A program made the position numbers and the translations under genes. Shown one piece after another: positions 38,717-47,396 of a DNA stretch of 64,000 nt. Below the pieces are notes generated by a model, which was not told the origin of the DNA, did no database searches, and saw nothing but the letters and a program-made list of their open reading frames with translations. The DNA comes from Hydrogenibacillus schlegelii (GTDB taxonomy: Bacteria; Bacillota; Bacilli; Thermicanales; DSM-22653): positions 58,043 to 122,042 of the forward strand of contig NZ_JXBB01000060.1 in NCBI RefSeq assembly GCF_001653195.1. The letters run 5' to 3'. Positions within the stretch are counted from its first letter, which is position 1, and every line of letters starts with the position of its first letter.

Positions 38717-39765
38717 CGAACGGCAAAACCCGCCGCCTCGAGGGCCGCCCGCACCGCCCGGGCGTGGGCGACCGCCTCGGGGGTGTCGCCGTGGAGGCAG
38801 ATCGAATCGACCGCCACCCGGACCGGCGTCCCCTCCGCCGACGGAAAAGCCTCTCCGGCCGCCAGATGAAGCGCCTGCGCCCGGATGCGGGCCGGGTCCC
38901 GGTGCACCGCCCGGGGATCCCGCCGGGAAAGGAGGCGCCCGTCGGCGGTGTATGCCCGGTCCGCAAACCCCTCCCGCACGACGCGAAGCCCCGCCTCCCG
39001 GGCCGCCCGCTCGAGGGCGCTTCCGGCGAGGGCGTAAAGGAAAAGCCCCGCATCGAACTTCAGGACGCTCCGGACGATCGCCGCCGCCACCGCCGGATCG
39101 TCCGCCGCCCGGTTGTACAGGGCGCCGTGGGGCTTGACGTGGGCGAGGCGCCCCCCTTCGGCCCGGACGAGCGCCGCGAGGGCCCCGAGCTGGTAGAGGA
39201 CGATCGCCTCGATCTCCGCCGGGGCGAGGTCCATCCACCGGCGGCCGAAGCCGAACCGGTCCGGGAGCCCCGGATGCGCCCCGACCGCGACGCCGGCGGC
39301 GAGGGCCGCCCGCACCGTCCGCACCATCCCATCCGGATCGCCGGCGTGAAAGCCGCAGGCGACGTTGACCGACGAAAGGTGCGAAAGAAGCTCCAGCTCC
39401 AGCGCCGCCGCTTCTCCGGCGGCCTCCCCGACGTCGGCGTTGAGGTCGATCGCCCGCTCCGCCGGCCTCTCCTCCGGGACGAAGCGCCGGTACGCCGCAT
39501 CGAACCGGTCCGCCAGGTCAAAATCGAGAGCCGTCAGCCCCCCCGCCTGCCAGCTCGAAAGCCGGAGCGTCACCGCCCGGTAATCGACGGCGATGAGGGG
39601 GTGGTGCCCCGCCGCCTCGGCGATCTCCCCCACCGCCTGGGCAAAGGCCATCGCCGCCGGAAAAGACGGAAAACGATACCGCCGGACGATCCACTTTTCG
39701 TCTTCCCGAACCCACTCCGGCCGCCGCCGAAGTTCCGCTTCGATCGCCGCCTCATCGAGCCGCAC
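38701..39765 (-). CDS. pxpA: Fusion of pterin-4a-carbinolamine dehydratase and 5-oxoprolinase subunit A (PCD-PxpA)
   Basis: 354 residues from the GTG at 39765 (AAAGGAGG eight bases upstream). Residues ~1-95 are a pterin-4a-carbinolamine dehydratase domain: EAELRRRPEWVRED, FPAAMAFAQAVGEIAEAAGHHP, VDYRAVTLRLSSW, and a final D; the active-site HH is at 54-55. Residues ~105-350 are LamB/YcsF (PxpA): AIDLNADVGE, SSVNVACGFHAGDPDGM, GAHPGLPDRFGFGRR, VKPHGALYN and VDSICLHGDTPEAV. The domains are joined by about ten residues with no stop. PxpA with PxpBC cleaves 5-oxoproline; PCD recycles oxidised pterin cofactors. A functional reason for joining them is not obvious. Confidence 0.9.
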   Translation of the reverse strand: MRLDEAAIEAELRRRPEWVREDEKWIVRRYRFPSFPAAMAFAQAVGEIAEAAGHHPLIAVDYRAVTLRLSSWQAGGLTALDFDLADRFDAAYRRFVPEERPAERAIDLNADVGEAAGEAAALELELLSHLSSVNVACGFHAGDPDGMVRTVRAALAAGVAVGAHPGLPDRFGFGRRWMDLAPAEIEAIVLYQLGALAALVRAEGGRLAHVKPHGALYNRAADDPAVAAAIVRSVLKFDAGLFLYALAGSALERAAREAGLRVVREGFADRAYTADGRLLSRRDPRAVHRDPARIRAQALHLAAGEAFPSAEGTPVRVAVDSICLHGDTPEAVAHARAVRAALEAAGFAVRPPGG

Positions 39766-40000
39766 GGTGAACGCCTCCTTTGCCGCTCCGATCGGTTCGT
39801 CGTCTTACCGGGAAATTTTTCCCGAAGTCCCGATGCCTGACCTTGCCCTAGCCGACCCTAACGGCGGGACGGGCGCAACGGAACCGGCCCGCCGTCCCGA
39901 CCTCGAGAAAGAGACAAAAAAACCGCCGCCCGACCGAGCCGACGGCAGACGACGTCAAAAACGAACATCGCCCGACGGCCATCGCCTGCCCGCCGGCGCT

Positions 40001-41503
40001 TTACGGCCTTGACGTCGCCCGCCAGCGCAACCGAAGCCACTGCATAAGCTCCTTTTCCCGCCACCAGAGAGGGCCGTTTTCGAAAACGTACGAGACCGCC
40101 TCGCTTTCGGTGCCGAGGGCGATCCAGACCGGCGGCACCTTCGGCAGCGGGCGCAGATGGAGAAGAAAAGGAACGACGTGGCGGTTGACCTCCACCGCCC
40201 GATCCAAAAGCCGGCCGAGCTTCCGCGTGCGCCCCCGGCGTCCGTATTCGACCAAAACCGCCCCGTAAGCCCAAGCAGCGCTCGCTTCTTCTCCATACCG
40301 CTTCAGCAGGCGGGCCGCTTCTTCGTACCGCCTTTCTTTGACGTAGAGGGTTAAAAGGGAATAGCGATTTCCCTGATGGTCGTCGAAGTTGAGCTCAAGA
40401 AGCGCCTCGTATTCCCGAATCGCCTCGTCCGTTCGCCCGAGGACATCCAGCGCCGCCGCATGCCCCGCCCGAGCGCGCATGTACGGTCGTGCAGGGACAT
40501 ACGTCCACAGATGCCCGCGAAACGCTTCAATCGTCTCCGGCCCCAAATCGCGCTCGCCGGCCTCGATGCCCCTGGCAAAAAGCTCGAGCGCTTTTTCCGG
40601 CGTCGATGCCTGTTCTGCCAGGATGACGTAGGCATCCGCCGCATCCGCATAGATCTTCAAGGCCTGCCGGGCCAGCCGCTTCTTCAGACGGGGGGAGTTC
40701 GCTTCCCAGGCATCGTAGAGGAGCATCTGCGCCTTGAAACGAGGATCGGGAGACTCCTGGCGCTCAAAAAAATCCGGATCGGCGTTAAACTTCCGGACGA
40801 CCTCCTGGAGCCCTTCTTCGTCCTCAATGCCATGCGCCTCGAGATAAGCATGGAGCAGAAAAGAATACCGTTCGCCAATCTTGGCGTCGCTCGGAAACGG
40901 CGGCGCGACGATCGGCGCCGGGCCGCCACCATCGTATGCCTCCGCCGTCCATTCCGCCTCTTCTCCCTCGACGTCTGCGCGCCGACCGCCCGCTTTGCCC
41001 CACTCGTTTTCGTCCCGATCCTCTGCCTCGTCCCCCTCGAAATCGCCGCGCCCCCCATCATCGTCGTCCCCGTCTCCTTCCAGCCGCTCCCCAAGCGATT
41101 CCACGTCGTCCAGCACGTCGACGAAAAAATCGGCCAGCTCCTGGGCGCGCCGGGTGACGGACGATGGCGAAACGCCGTATCGCTGCGCCACCTCCTTCTG
41201 CGAGCGGGGAACTTCGTCAAAAAACTGAGACATCAAATACACCATGGCGGCGACGTCGACCGCCCGCTTTCGCGTCCGCGGTTTTGTCATGACGGCAAAC
41301 AACGCCCAGAGCATCAAGGCCGTCAAAATCGCGGACTCCGGATACGCCGCCCGCAAAGCCGCTTCGATTTGCCGCGCCGTCTCCCGGTAACCTTCCGGAA
41401 GCTCCCGAATGACGTCTTCCACCTCGACCCGCAGTTTCCGAGTCTCGGCGTCGGACCAGGGGGCCGACCGGGAACGAAAGGGGAGAATTTTCCCGCTTTC
41501 CAT
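40001..41503 (-). CDS. HTH plus TPR-repeat protein with an acidic linker, function unknown
   Basis: 500 residues. The ATG at 41503 follows AAGGGTGGG. Residues ~30-140 include a helix-turn-helix-like stretch (SQKEVAQRYGVSPSSVTRRAQEL). Residues ~150-190 are almost all Asp/Glu/Gly (EGDGDDDDGGRGDFEGD). The C-terminal ~250 residues are TPR-like and contain the family block RFKAQMLLYDAWE, RPYMRARAGHAAALDVLGRTDEAI and ALLELNFDDHQGNRY, seen in a widespread family of TPR proteins of unknown function. Cytoplasmic, with no signal peptide. The role is not inferred. Confidence 0.8.
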   Translation of the reverse strand: MESGKILPFRSRSAPWSDAETRKLRVEVEDVIRELPEGYRETARQIEAALRAAYPESAILTALMLWALFAVMTKPRTRKRAVDVAAMVYLMSQFFDEVPRSQKEVAQRYGVSPSSVTRRAQELADFFVDVLDDVESLGERLEGDGDDDDGGRGDFEGDEAEDRDENEWGKAGGRRADVEGEEAEWTAEAYDGGGPAPIVAPPFPSDAKIGERYSFLLHAYLEAHGIEDEEGLQEVVRKFNADPDFFERQESPDPRFKAQMLLYDAWEANSPRLKKRLARQALKIYADAADAYVILAEQASTPEKALELFARGIEAGERDLGPETIEAFRGHLWTYVPARPYMRARAGHAAALDVLGRTDEAIREYEALLELNFDDHQGNRYSLLTLYVKERRYEEAARLLKRYGEEASAAWAYGAVLVEYGRRGRTRKLGRLLDRAVEVNRHVVPFLLHLRPLPKVPPVWIALGTESEAVSYVFENGPLWWREKELMQWLRLRWRATSRP

Positions 41504-41546
41504 CAGGATCCCACCCTTACGCCTTGATCCCCGACCTCCAACTTTA

Positions 41547-41576
41547 ATTTTAACAAACCGGACGGGCGCCTCCAAA
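41547..41576 (-). promoter_or_regulatory. Possible promoter of the HTH/TPR gene
   Basis: Leftward TTTGGA (41576-41571), 18 bp, TAAAAT (41552-41547), about 44 bp before the ATG at 41503. Confidence 0.4.
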
Positions 41577-41754
41577 GCCGCGATCGTGGTGGAGGGAGTC
41601 TAGCGGACATAAAAATATCCCGCGCGTCCCCGTCAAACGCGCCAACGCTCAGTTACAATAAGGTCAATCCCTGGTCGGGCTCCGACCGCTGCCGTTCGTT
41701 TCCAACCTCCCTCATTCTCGCGATCCCCATTCTCACGATAAAGGGTGGTCATCC

Positions 41755-42171
41755 GTGCGCCTCCCAAGCCGCATCCTTATCCGCGCGATCCATCTGTTCG
41801 AGTGGCTCCTTGCCGTCATCATCATCTTCGCCGTCCTCGGCGAAGGGGCGATGATGGTCACGGCCCTTGCCAACTACATCCTCACCTGGGAGCTCTCCGA
41901 ACGCTTCCGCAGCTTCCTTTCCGACGCTCTCCTCTACCTCATCGGCCTCGAGATCGCCCTTCTCCTCCTCAAACGAGACTTCGTCCTCATCATCGACATC
42001 ATGATCTTCACCATCGCCCGGAAGGTGATCATCCAGGACGTGGGCATGAGCGAAACGCTCATCGCCGTCATCGCCATCATGCTCCTCTACGGGCTTAAAC
42101 TCTACGGCGCCGGACAAAAAATCCGCTGGCGCAAAATGCAGGTGGAGAGCGACGAGGCAAAGAACGCGTAA
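41755..42171 (+). CDS. PsiE-family (phosphate-starvation-inducible) membrane protein
   Basis: 138 residues from the GTG at 41755, with AAAGGGTGG eight bases upstream. Four hydrophobic segments (residues ~10-35, 55-75, 78-95, 100-118) and the LIGLEIALLLLKRDFVLIIDIMIF block match the PsiE family. In E. coli psiE is induced by phosphate starvation; its biochemical role is unknown. The neighbourhood of phosphate-scavenging genes fits. No PhoP-box ladder was seen upstream. Confidence 0.75.
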   Translation: MRLPSRILIRAIHLFEWLLAVIIIFAVLGEGAMMVTALANYILTWELSERFRSFLSDALLYLIGLEIALLLLKRDFVLIIDIMIFTIARKVIIQDVGMSETLIAVIAIMLLYGLKLYGAGQKIRWRKMQVESDEAKNA

Positions 42172-42187
42172 GTTGGAGCCAGACGAA

Positions 42188-42212
42188 AGCCCGGCCAAAG
42201 GAAGGCCGGGCT
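42188..42212. terminator. GC-rich hairpin between convergent psiE-like and phnD-like genes
   Basis: AGCCCGGCC and GGCCGGGCT form a perfect 9-bp stem with a 7-nt loop. There is no T-run, so termination is uncertain, but the position 16 nt after the psiE-like stop codon is typical. Confidence 0.45.
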
Positions 42213-42423
42213 CGATCTGTCGCTTCGCTCGAGAAGAGATTCATCGCGTCCGGAAGCATCTGCCGGGCGGTGGGGGCACGGCTCGATCCGACGACGACGG
42301 CCCGCCGAGGCCCACCCGTTCTTTCCGCCCTGCCGGCAGCATCCGTCCCCTTCGAGGGCCGCGATCGGAAGCGGATCGGGCGTCACGCCGCTTTCGGTTG
42401 CGGATTCGTCGCTTTGACTCGCT

Positions 42424-43668
42424 TTATGATTTTTTGAGCAGCCGGAACGTCCGCCGCACGATGTCGTACTCGCTGTCCTTCGCGTCGGCAAAACCGTCGA
42501 TGTTGTAGATCGCCTTGAGATCCTTTTTGCCGTCTTCCGTGAGCGCGAGAACTTTGAATGCTTCCTTCAGCTTTGCCTTCCAATAGGGCGAAAGATCGCT
42601 CCGGACGCTCATGACGTCGTTCGGGATCGGATCGCTTTTCGCGAGGATACGCGTCTTCTTTTTGACGTTCGGATCGGCTTTTTCGACGATGTCCCGGGCG
42701 TCGTCAAAGCTGAACGCCGCATCGACGTCGCCCCGAAGGAGCGCAAGAATCGTCTTGTCGTGGCCGCCGGCTTCGACAAGCGTGACGTCTTTTTCCGGAT
42801 CCAGCCCCGCCTCGATTAGCATCGCAAGGGGATAGGTGTACCCGGACGTCGACGCCGGATCGACGAAGGCGATCTTTTTCCCCTTGAGATCTTTTAGAGA
42901 TTGAAACGGTGCGTCCTTGGCCACGACGATCTGCGAGCGATAGGTTTTGGAACCATTCCGAACGCTGGCGAGGAGGACGTCGGCGTAGCCTCGGTCGTGG
43001 GCCAGGACATACGATTGCGGACCGAACATGCCGACGTCGACCTGCTTGGCCCCCATCGCCTCGATCGTCGCCGTATAATCGGTTCCCACGTAGACCTTGA
43101 CCGGCAACTTCAGGTGGTTCTGCAGTTTCTCGGCAAACGGCTTCGCCTTGTCGGCCAGTGCCTGCGCTTCCTGCGACGGAATGAGGCCGACGACGATCTC
43201 CTTCTTCGGAAACGGTTCGGCTTTGTACGTGATGACGCTCGCCACCTTGGCCGTCGGTTCCCACGAGACGCTCCCGCCGAAGGCCTCTGTCACCGCTTTG
43301 GCCGGGACCATGGTGCGGTCGTTTTGTATCTCCGGCGCCGCATCAAGGGGAACGCGCGTCGTCTTGTGGGCGCCCTTATACATCGTCGTGGAGCCGACCT
43401 GGAGCCAGAGAACGTCGCCTCCGCGGCTGAGTTTCACCTGCTTCGTCGCCGCGACCCACTCGCTCTTGTAACCGAGCTTGTCCGCGATAAACTTGACCGG
43501 CACCATCGTTCGGCCGTTTTTCAGGTACGGTTCCGCATCGACGGTGACGTCTTCCCCGTTGACGAGGAGCGTCACCCCGGCCGCCCGGGCCGTGTTGGCC
43601 CCCGCGAGCACGACCGTCGCCACCAAGAGGGCGCCGAACAGCAAAAGGGACCCGCGAGATGCGCGCAT
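42424..43668 (-). CDS. PhnD-like phosphate/phosphonate-binding protein with copper-amine-oxidase-type N-domain
   Basis: 414 residues from the ATG at 43668 (AGGGGGGAG upstream). A signal peptide (MRASRGSLLLFGALLVATVVLAG..., cleaved near ANTARAA) is followed by a copper amine oxidase-like N-terminal domain (VTLLVNGEDVTVDAEPYLKN, GRTMVPVKFIADKLGY, NDRTMVPAKAVTEAFGG; ~30-145). A periplasmic-binding PhnD-type domain follows (EIVVGLIPSQEAQALADKA, VDVGMFGPQSYVLAHD, KGKKIAFVDPASTSGYTYP, GDVDAAFSFDDARD). There is no lipobox, so the N-domain may serve as wall attachment or as a spacer. It is preceded by a five-unit PhoP-box ladder. No PhnC/PhnE permease genes lie alongside. Confidence 0.85.
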   Translation of the reverse strand: MRASRGSLLLFGALLVATVVLAGANTARAAGVTLLVNGEDVTVDAEPYLKNGRTMVPVKFIADKLGYKSEWVAATKQVKLSRGGDVLWLQVGSTTMYKGAHKTTRVPLDAAPEIQNDRTMVPAKAVTEAFGGSVSWEPTAKVASVITYKAEPFPKKEIVVGLIPSQEAQALADKAKPFAEKLQNHLKLPVKVYVGTDYTATIEAMGAKQVDVGMFGPQSYVLAHDRGYADVLLASVRNGSKTYRSQIVVAKDAPFQSLKDLKGKKIAFVDPASTSGYTYPLAMLIEAGLDPEKDVTLVEAGGHDKTILALLRGDVDAAFSFDDARDIVEKADPNVKKKTRILAKSDPIPNDVMSVRSDLSPYWKAKLKEAFKVLALTEDGKKDLKAIYNIDGFADAKDSEYDIVRRTFRLLKKS

Positions 43669-43781
43669 CGCACTCCCCCCTGAAAACTTTGACTTGAAAT
43701 CTTCAAACGACCGCAATGCCGTTCGCTTCCGGCCGACCGAAAATGATCGTATCACGGAACCAACCGAATAGCCACTAATTT

Positions 43782-43831
43782 TGTAAAGACTTTGTTGATC
43801 CGATGTAAATCCTCCGTAAAGATTTGGTAAA
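43782..43831 (-). promoter_or_regulatory. PhoP-box ladder (five hexamers at 11-bp spacing) upstream of the PhnD-like gene
   Basis: On the minus strand TTTACC, TTTACG, TTTACA, TCAACA and TTTACA start exactly 11 bp apart (left ends on the plus strand 43826, 43815, 43804, 43793, 43782). Bacillus PhoP binds direct repeats of TT(A/T/C)ACA with 5-bp spacing, so this is a textbook Pho box. It lies 114-163 bp before the start codon. Confidence 0.85.
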
Positions 43832-43955
43832 CGTTTGGGAAACGACGAGTTTCGCACCGCAGATCGGGGAAACCCGGACCGCACGCAAATGCCGCCGGCA
43901 GGGCCGGCGGCCTGGCATTCGCCGATGCACGGTGAAGCGTGAGCGCCGTTCGGCT

Positions 43956-46900
43956 TCAGGGCAGTTCGACCGGATCCGCCAGCGGTCGGGGCGCCCGGTC
44001 CGGATCACTCGAAAACGCATCGAGAACATAAATTTTTACAATATATGCCTTCCCGCTGACGTTAAAATAAGCATGCACCGTCTCCGGTTCTCCCGACCAA
44101 GCATCCTGGTCCAACGCGACGATGCCGGCCGGCTCAGGCGCGTCCCCGCTGCGCTCTAAGAGCTGGAAGACGACCACGGCGCTTCCGGCAAAGGCCGAAG
44201 CAGGTCCCACGGTGACGGTCGCCCGAAGGCCGTCCGTCCGGTCGAGGCTTGGATTGAGGATGCGGAAGGGCCGATCTTCGGGAGCGGGGAGAGAAGGCGC
44301 CGCGATGTCTTCCGCCCCGCGGGGCTTGACCTGATAAACGCCGTTGTAGACGCTCGCCACGCCGACGACGTCGACGCGATCGCCGTTTCGGAACGTAAAA
44401 TCTGGGTACGCCAATCCGGTGCGGTTGTCCACCCGGACGACCACGGCACGTCCCGCCTCGTCGGTGGCCTTGAACTCAAACGTGCCGTACGCGTTGACCG
44501 GTTTCAGTTCGGAGATGAGGACATCCGCCAGGCGCACGAGTTCCCCTTGATGCTCTTGCACCTGATCCGGGCGAATCGTCTTCGCCTCGGGAAGGGCTTG
44601 GTCCGTCTGCAGGACCCGGACGTCGAGCGGCGTGTCGATCTCCCACTCGCCGAAGTAGTTTTTCGTCTTCCCGATCACCTCGACCAGGTCCCCGCGCCGG
44701 ACATCGAACGCCGACTGATAGACGTAAAGCCCGCCGGTGTCATCCTGGAGGTAAAAGCCTTTGGCGCCCCACGCGCCGGGGGTCGTCGTGACGACGCCCT
44801 GCACGCGGACGGGCGTGCCTTCGGCGACGTTGCGCGCTTCTCGGATGGAAAGGAGCGGAAGATCCGGCACGTCGCCGGTGCGCTGGATCCGGATGCGCCC
44901 TTCCTTCTGGGCTTCGACGCTCCCCTGGGTCGCCATCAAGTGTCGGGCATACTGCTCCAGCGCGTCGGTGACGAGACCGACCATCGTGAAACGAATCTCG
45001 CCGAGCGCCGGAAACGGATAGCCGGAGCCGCCGGTGCCGATGTAATCCGGCACGACGACGCGATACACCTTGTCCGGGTCGACGGGTTGTCCGCCGATTT
45101 CCATCGTGACGTCTTTGAAGTTGCCGAGGGCGTCCGTCACGATCGTATAGCGCATCCCGGACACCTGCAGATCGATGCTGTTGCGTCCCTCGCGCGTGTA
45201 GGAATACCGGAGAATCTCGCGGAGCGCGCGGCCCGGCAGGTCGATCACCGTCAGCTGATTCGCAAACGGTTCGATGCGGTACAGATCGCCTTTGGTGATC
45301 GGCCCGGGCTTTAGGTCATCCCGAATGCCGCCGGCGTTCATGAAGGCAATGTCCGGATGCATGTCCTGGAGATAGAAGCGCATGGCGTCGGTCCAGAAGT
45401 TGCCGAGCGGGACGTCGCCGCTGTTTTTCCCCGACTGCGAAAGTCCGTTCTTCGTGACGCCGACTTGCTCTTTGAGGACATCTTGGACGGCCTCGGTGTA
45501 GCGGTCGACGATCGCCTGGATCTTCGGATCGGCCTCCGAAAGAGAAGCGACGGGGATCAGTTCGCCGTCCACCGCCGTGACCCGCTTCGTCTGCGGATCG
45601 ATCGTAAGCCACGTGTGGCCGATATGGGTCAAATGAGCGCCGGTCTGGACGATGGGGACGCCGTTGACGACCGACGGTTTGTTCAGCGTCGTATGGCTGT
45701 GCCCGCCGATGATGAGGTCAAACTGCGGGAACCGTTCGGCCAGCGATTGGTCGTCCGGGTAGCCGACGTGACTGAGCAAAATGAAGACATCTACCTGATC
45801 TTTAAGCCAGAGGTATCGTTCGATCGTCTCCGCGTAATCGTCGAACGCAAGCCCGACGACGTTCTTCGGCGCCGTCGCTGGCGGCGCCTGGGTGATGGCC
45901 AGAAGGCCGACGGTGAGGACGCCGGGCTTGTCCCGGTCGTAGGCGTCTCCCGGCTGGTAGACGGTTTTGTGTCCCGCTTCGTCGATCTGGATCACGACGT
46001 ACGGGTCCGGCGGGGCGACGGGCGTCGCGCCCGAATCGACCACCCGGACGTTGGCCGCCAGCCACGGGTAGGTCGAGGCGTTCCGCCGCTCCATCATGAT
46101 CTCCGGCCCGTAGTCGAAATCATGGTTGCCGATGGCCATGGCATCGAGGCCCACCGCATTGAACAGTTCGACCATCGGTTTCCCTTTGGCCAGATCCGTC
46201 ACCGCATCGCCGCTGAACTGGTCGCCGTCGTCGATCACCAGCGTATAGGCGTGTTCGGCGCGCGTGCGCTCGATCACCCTGGCCAGCTTGGCAAAATCTT
46301 GAATCTTCCCGTGGATGTCGTTCGTGTGGATGATGTGCAGGGCGGACGTATCCTTGGCCGGCGGCGCCTCACGGACCGTGACGTCGACGCGCGCCGTGAG
46401 GCCGCCGTAGACCGCCTGGACGACCGTTTGACCGGGAGAGACGGCGGTGATGAGACCGCCCGCATCCACCGTCGCGATGCGGGGATCGGCGCTCGCGTAC
46501 GTCGCGTAAGGCGTGACGTCCGCCGTTTTCCCGTCGGCGAAGACGGCGGTCAGCGAAAGCTGCCCGGTGCGATGTTCTTGGAGATCAAGGACGACGTTCT
46601 CCGGGTCGGCCTGGAGCTGCTGGACGGCCTCGGCCGGCGGGGCGGACGGCAGGGTGTAGACGGCAAAATCGTCGATGTTGATGCGGGGCGGCGTTTGGGT
46701 CGAGCCATCCGTCTTCTGCACTTTGAAGCGGATCGGACCGGTGTGGTGAATCTCAAAGGAAGCTTTTTCCAGCGTCGAACCGCTGGGGACTTCCGGTCCG
46801 GCGTCTTGCCACGTTTGCCCTTGGTCGATCGAGTACTGTAACTTCCATTTGCCGCCCACGTCTCCAGAAAATCCTGCATTTGCATGCCAAAGCTCTACGT

Positions 46901-47240
46901 AGGCGACATCGGTCACGGTCACATCGAAGTTCATCGTCAGCGATCCGCTTTTTTGGATGCGGATGGACTGATTGCCAATTTTTTTATCCCTTGCATCTGT
47001 ACCAAGCAGCGCATCGTCGAGCTCCCACGGTCCCGTCGGGAGATTGACGGTGTCCTTCGCATAACTCTGTTTTGTCCCCTGCTCAAACCCTTCATAGAGC
47101 ACCAAGACCCGCTCGGCCGTCTCAGCCGTCGCCTGCGCCGCTCCGAACAACGGCACATCGGCCGCGCCGAGCAACGCCATGACGAGCAGAAGCGAAAGCC
47201 ACCACCGCCGCCGCGGACGAAACGGCGCTTTCTCGAACAT
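43956..47240 (-). CDS. Secreted multidomain 5'-nucleotidase (UshA/YfkN-like)
   Basis: 1094 residues; GGGAGGTG precedes the ATG at 47240. Signal peptide ~1-40. Residues ~45-198 form a lectin- or discoidin-like beta domain, ~205-290 a BIG2 domain (DPRIATVDAGGLITAVSPGQTVVQAVY). The metallophosphatase runs from ~300: HTNDIHG (305-311), GNHDFDYG (371-378), GGHSH (512-516). The 5'-nucleotidase C-domain contains FMNAGGIRDDL and DYIGTGGSGYPF. Residues ~790-980 look like OB-fold nuclease-associated repeats (VRVQGVVTTT..., GDLVEVIGKT, DRVDVVGVASVYNG). The last ~100 residues match the C-terminus of the protein at 49281-53003. It probably releases phosphate from extracellular nucleotides. No Pho box was seen upstream. 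Confidence 0.9.
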   Translation of the reverse strand: MFEKAPFRPRRRWWLSLLLVMALLGAADVPLFGAAQATAETAERVLVLYEGFEQGTKQSYAKDTVNLPTGPWELDDALLGTDARDKKIGNQSIRIQKSGSLTMNFDVTVTDVAYVELWHANAGFSGDVGGKWKLQYSIDQGQTWQDAGPEVPSGSTLEKASFEIHHTGPIRFKVQKTDGSTQTPPRINIDDFAVYTLPSAPPAEAVQQLQADPENVVLDLQEHRTGQLSLTAVFADGKTADVTPYATYASADPRIATVDAGGLITAVSPGQTVVQAVYGGLTARVDVTVREAPPAKDTSALHIIHTNDIHGKIQDFAKLARVIERTRAEHAYTLVIDDGDQFSGDAVTDLAKGKPMVELFNAVGLDAMAIGNHDFDYGPEIMMERRNASTYPWLAANVRVVDSGATPVAPPDPYVVIQIDEAGHKTVYQPGDAYDRDKPGVLTVGLLAITQAPPATAPKNVVGLAFDDYAETIERYLWLKDQVDVFILLSHVGYPDDQSLAERFPQFDLIIGGHSHTTLNKPSVVNGVPIVQTGAHLTHIGHTWLTIDPQTKRVTAVDGELIPVASLSEADPKIQAIVDRYTEAVQDVLKEQVGVTKNGLSQSGKNSGDVPLGNFWTDAMRFYLQDMHPDIAFMNAGGIRDDLKPGPITKGDLYRIEPFANQLTVIDLPGRALREILRYSYTREGRNSIDLQVSGMRYTIVTDALGNFKDVTMEIGGQPVDPDKVYRVVVPDYIGTGGSGYPFPALGEIRFTMVGLVTDALEQYARHLMATQGSVEAQKEGRIRIQRTGDVPDLPLLSIREARNVAEGTPVRVQGVVTTTPGAWGAKGFYLQDDTGGLYVYQSAFDVRRGDLVEVIGKTKNYFGEWEIDTPLDVRVLQTDQALPEAKTIRPDQVQEHQGELVRLADVLISELKPVNAYGTFEFKATDEAGRAVVVRVDNRTGLAYPDFTFRNGDRVDVVGVASVYNGVYQVKPRGAEDIAAPSLPAPEDRPFRILNPSLDRTDGLRATVTVGPASAFAGSAVVVFQLLERSGDAPEPAGIVALDQDAWSGEPETVHAYFNVSGKAYIVKIYVLDAFSSDPDRAPRPLADPVELP

Positions 47241-47324
47241 CCCGATCGCTCACCTCCCGTTGGTCGGCTCGGACCATATATTTTTTGGCGTGGCATTTAA
47301 TGGGCATATCGCAAGAATATCGAG

Positions 47325-47374
47325 TGATCAGCGAAAAGCCCGGCGCCAAACCGGCCGGGCCTTTTGCTGATCAA
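47325..47374 (-). terminator. Terminator after the SLH-protein gene
   Basis: Arms TGATCAGC-g-AAAAG-c-CCGG and CCGGG-c-CTTTTGCTGATCA form a long, slightly interrupted stem over 47325-47374. It sits 23 bp after the SLH stop codon in the direction of transcription and upstream of the nucleotidase gene. Confidence 0.6.
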
Positions 47375-47396
47375 AATCGGGGCGGCTTCCGCAAGA

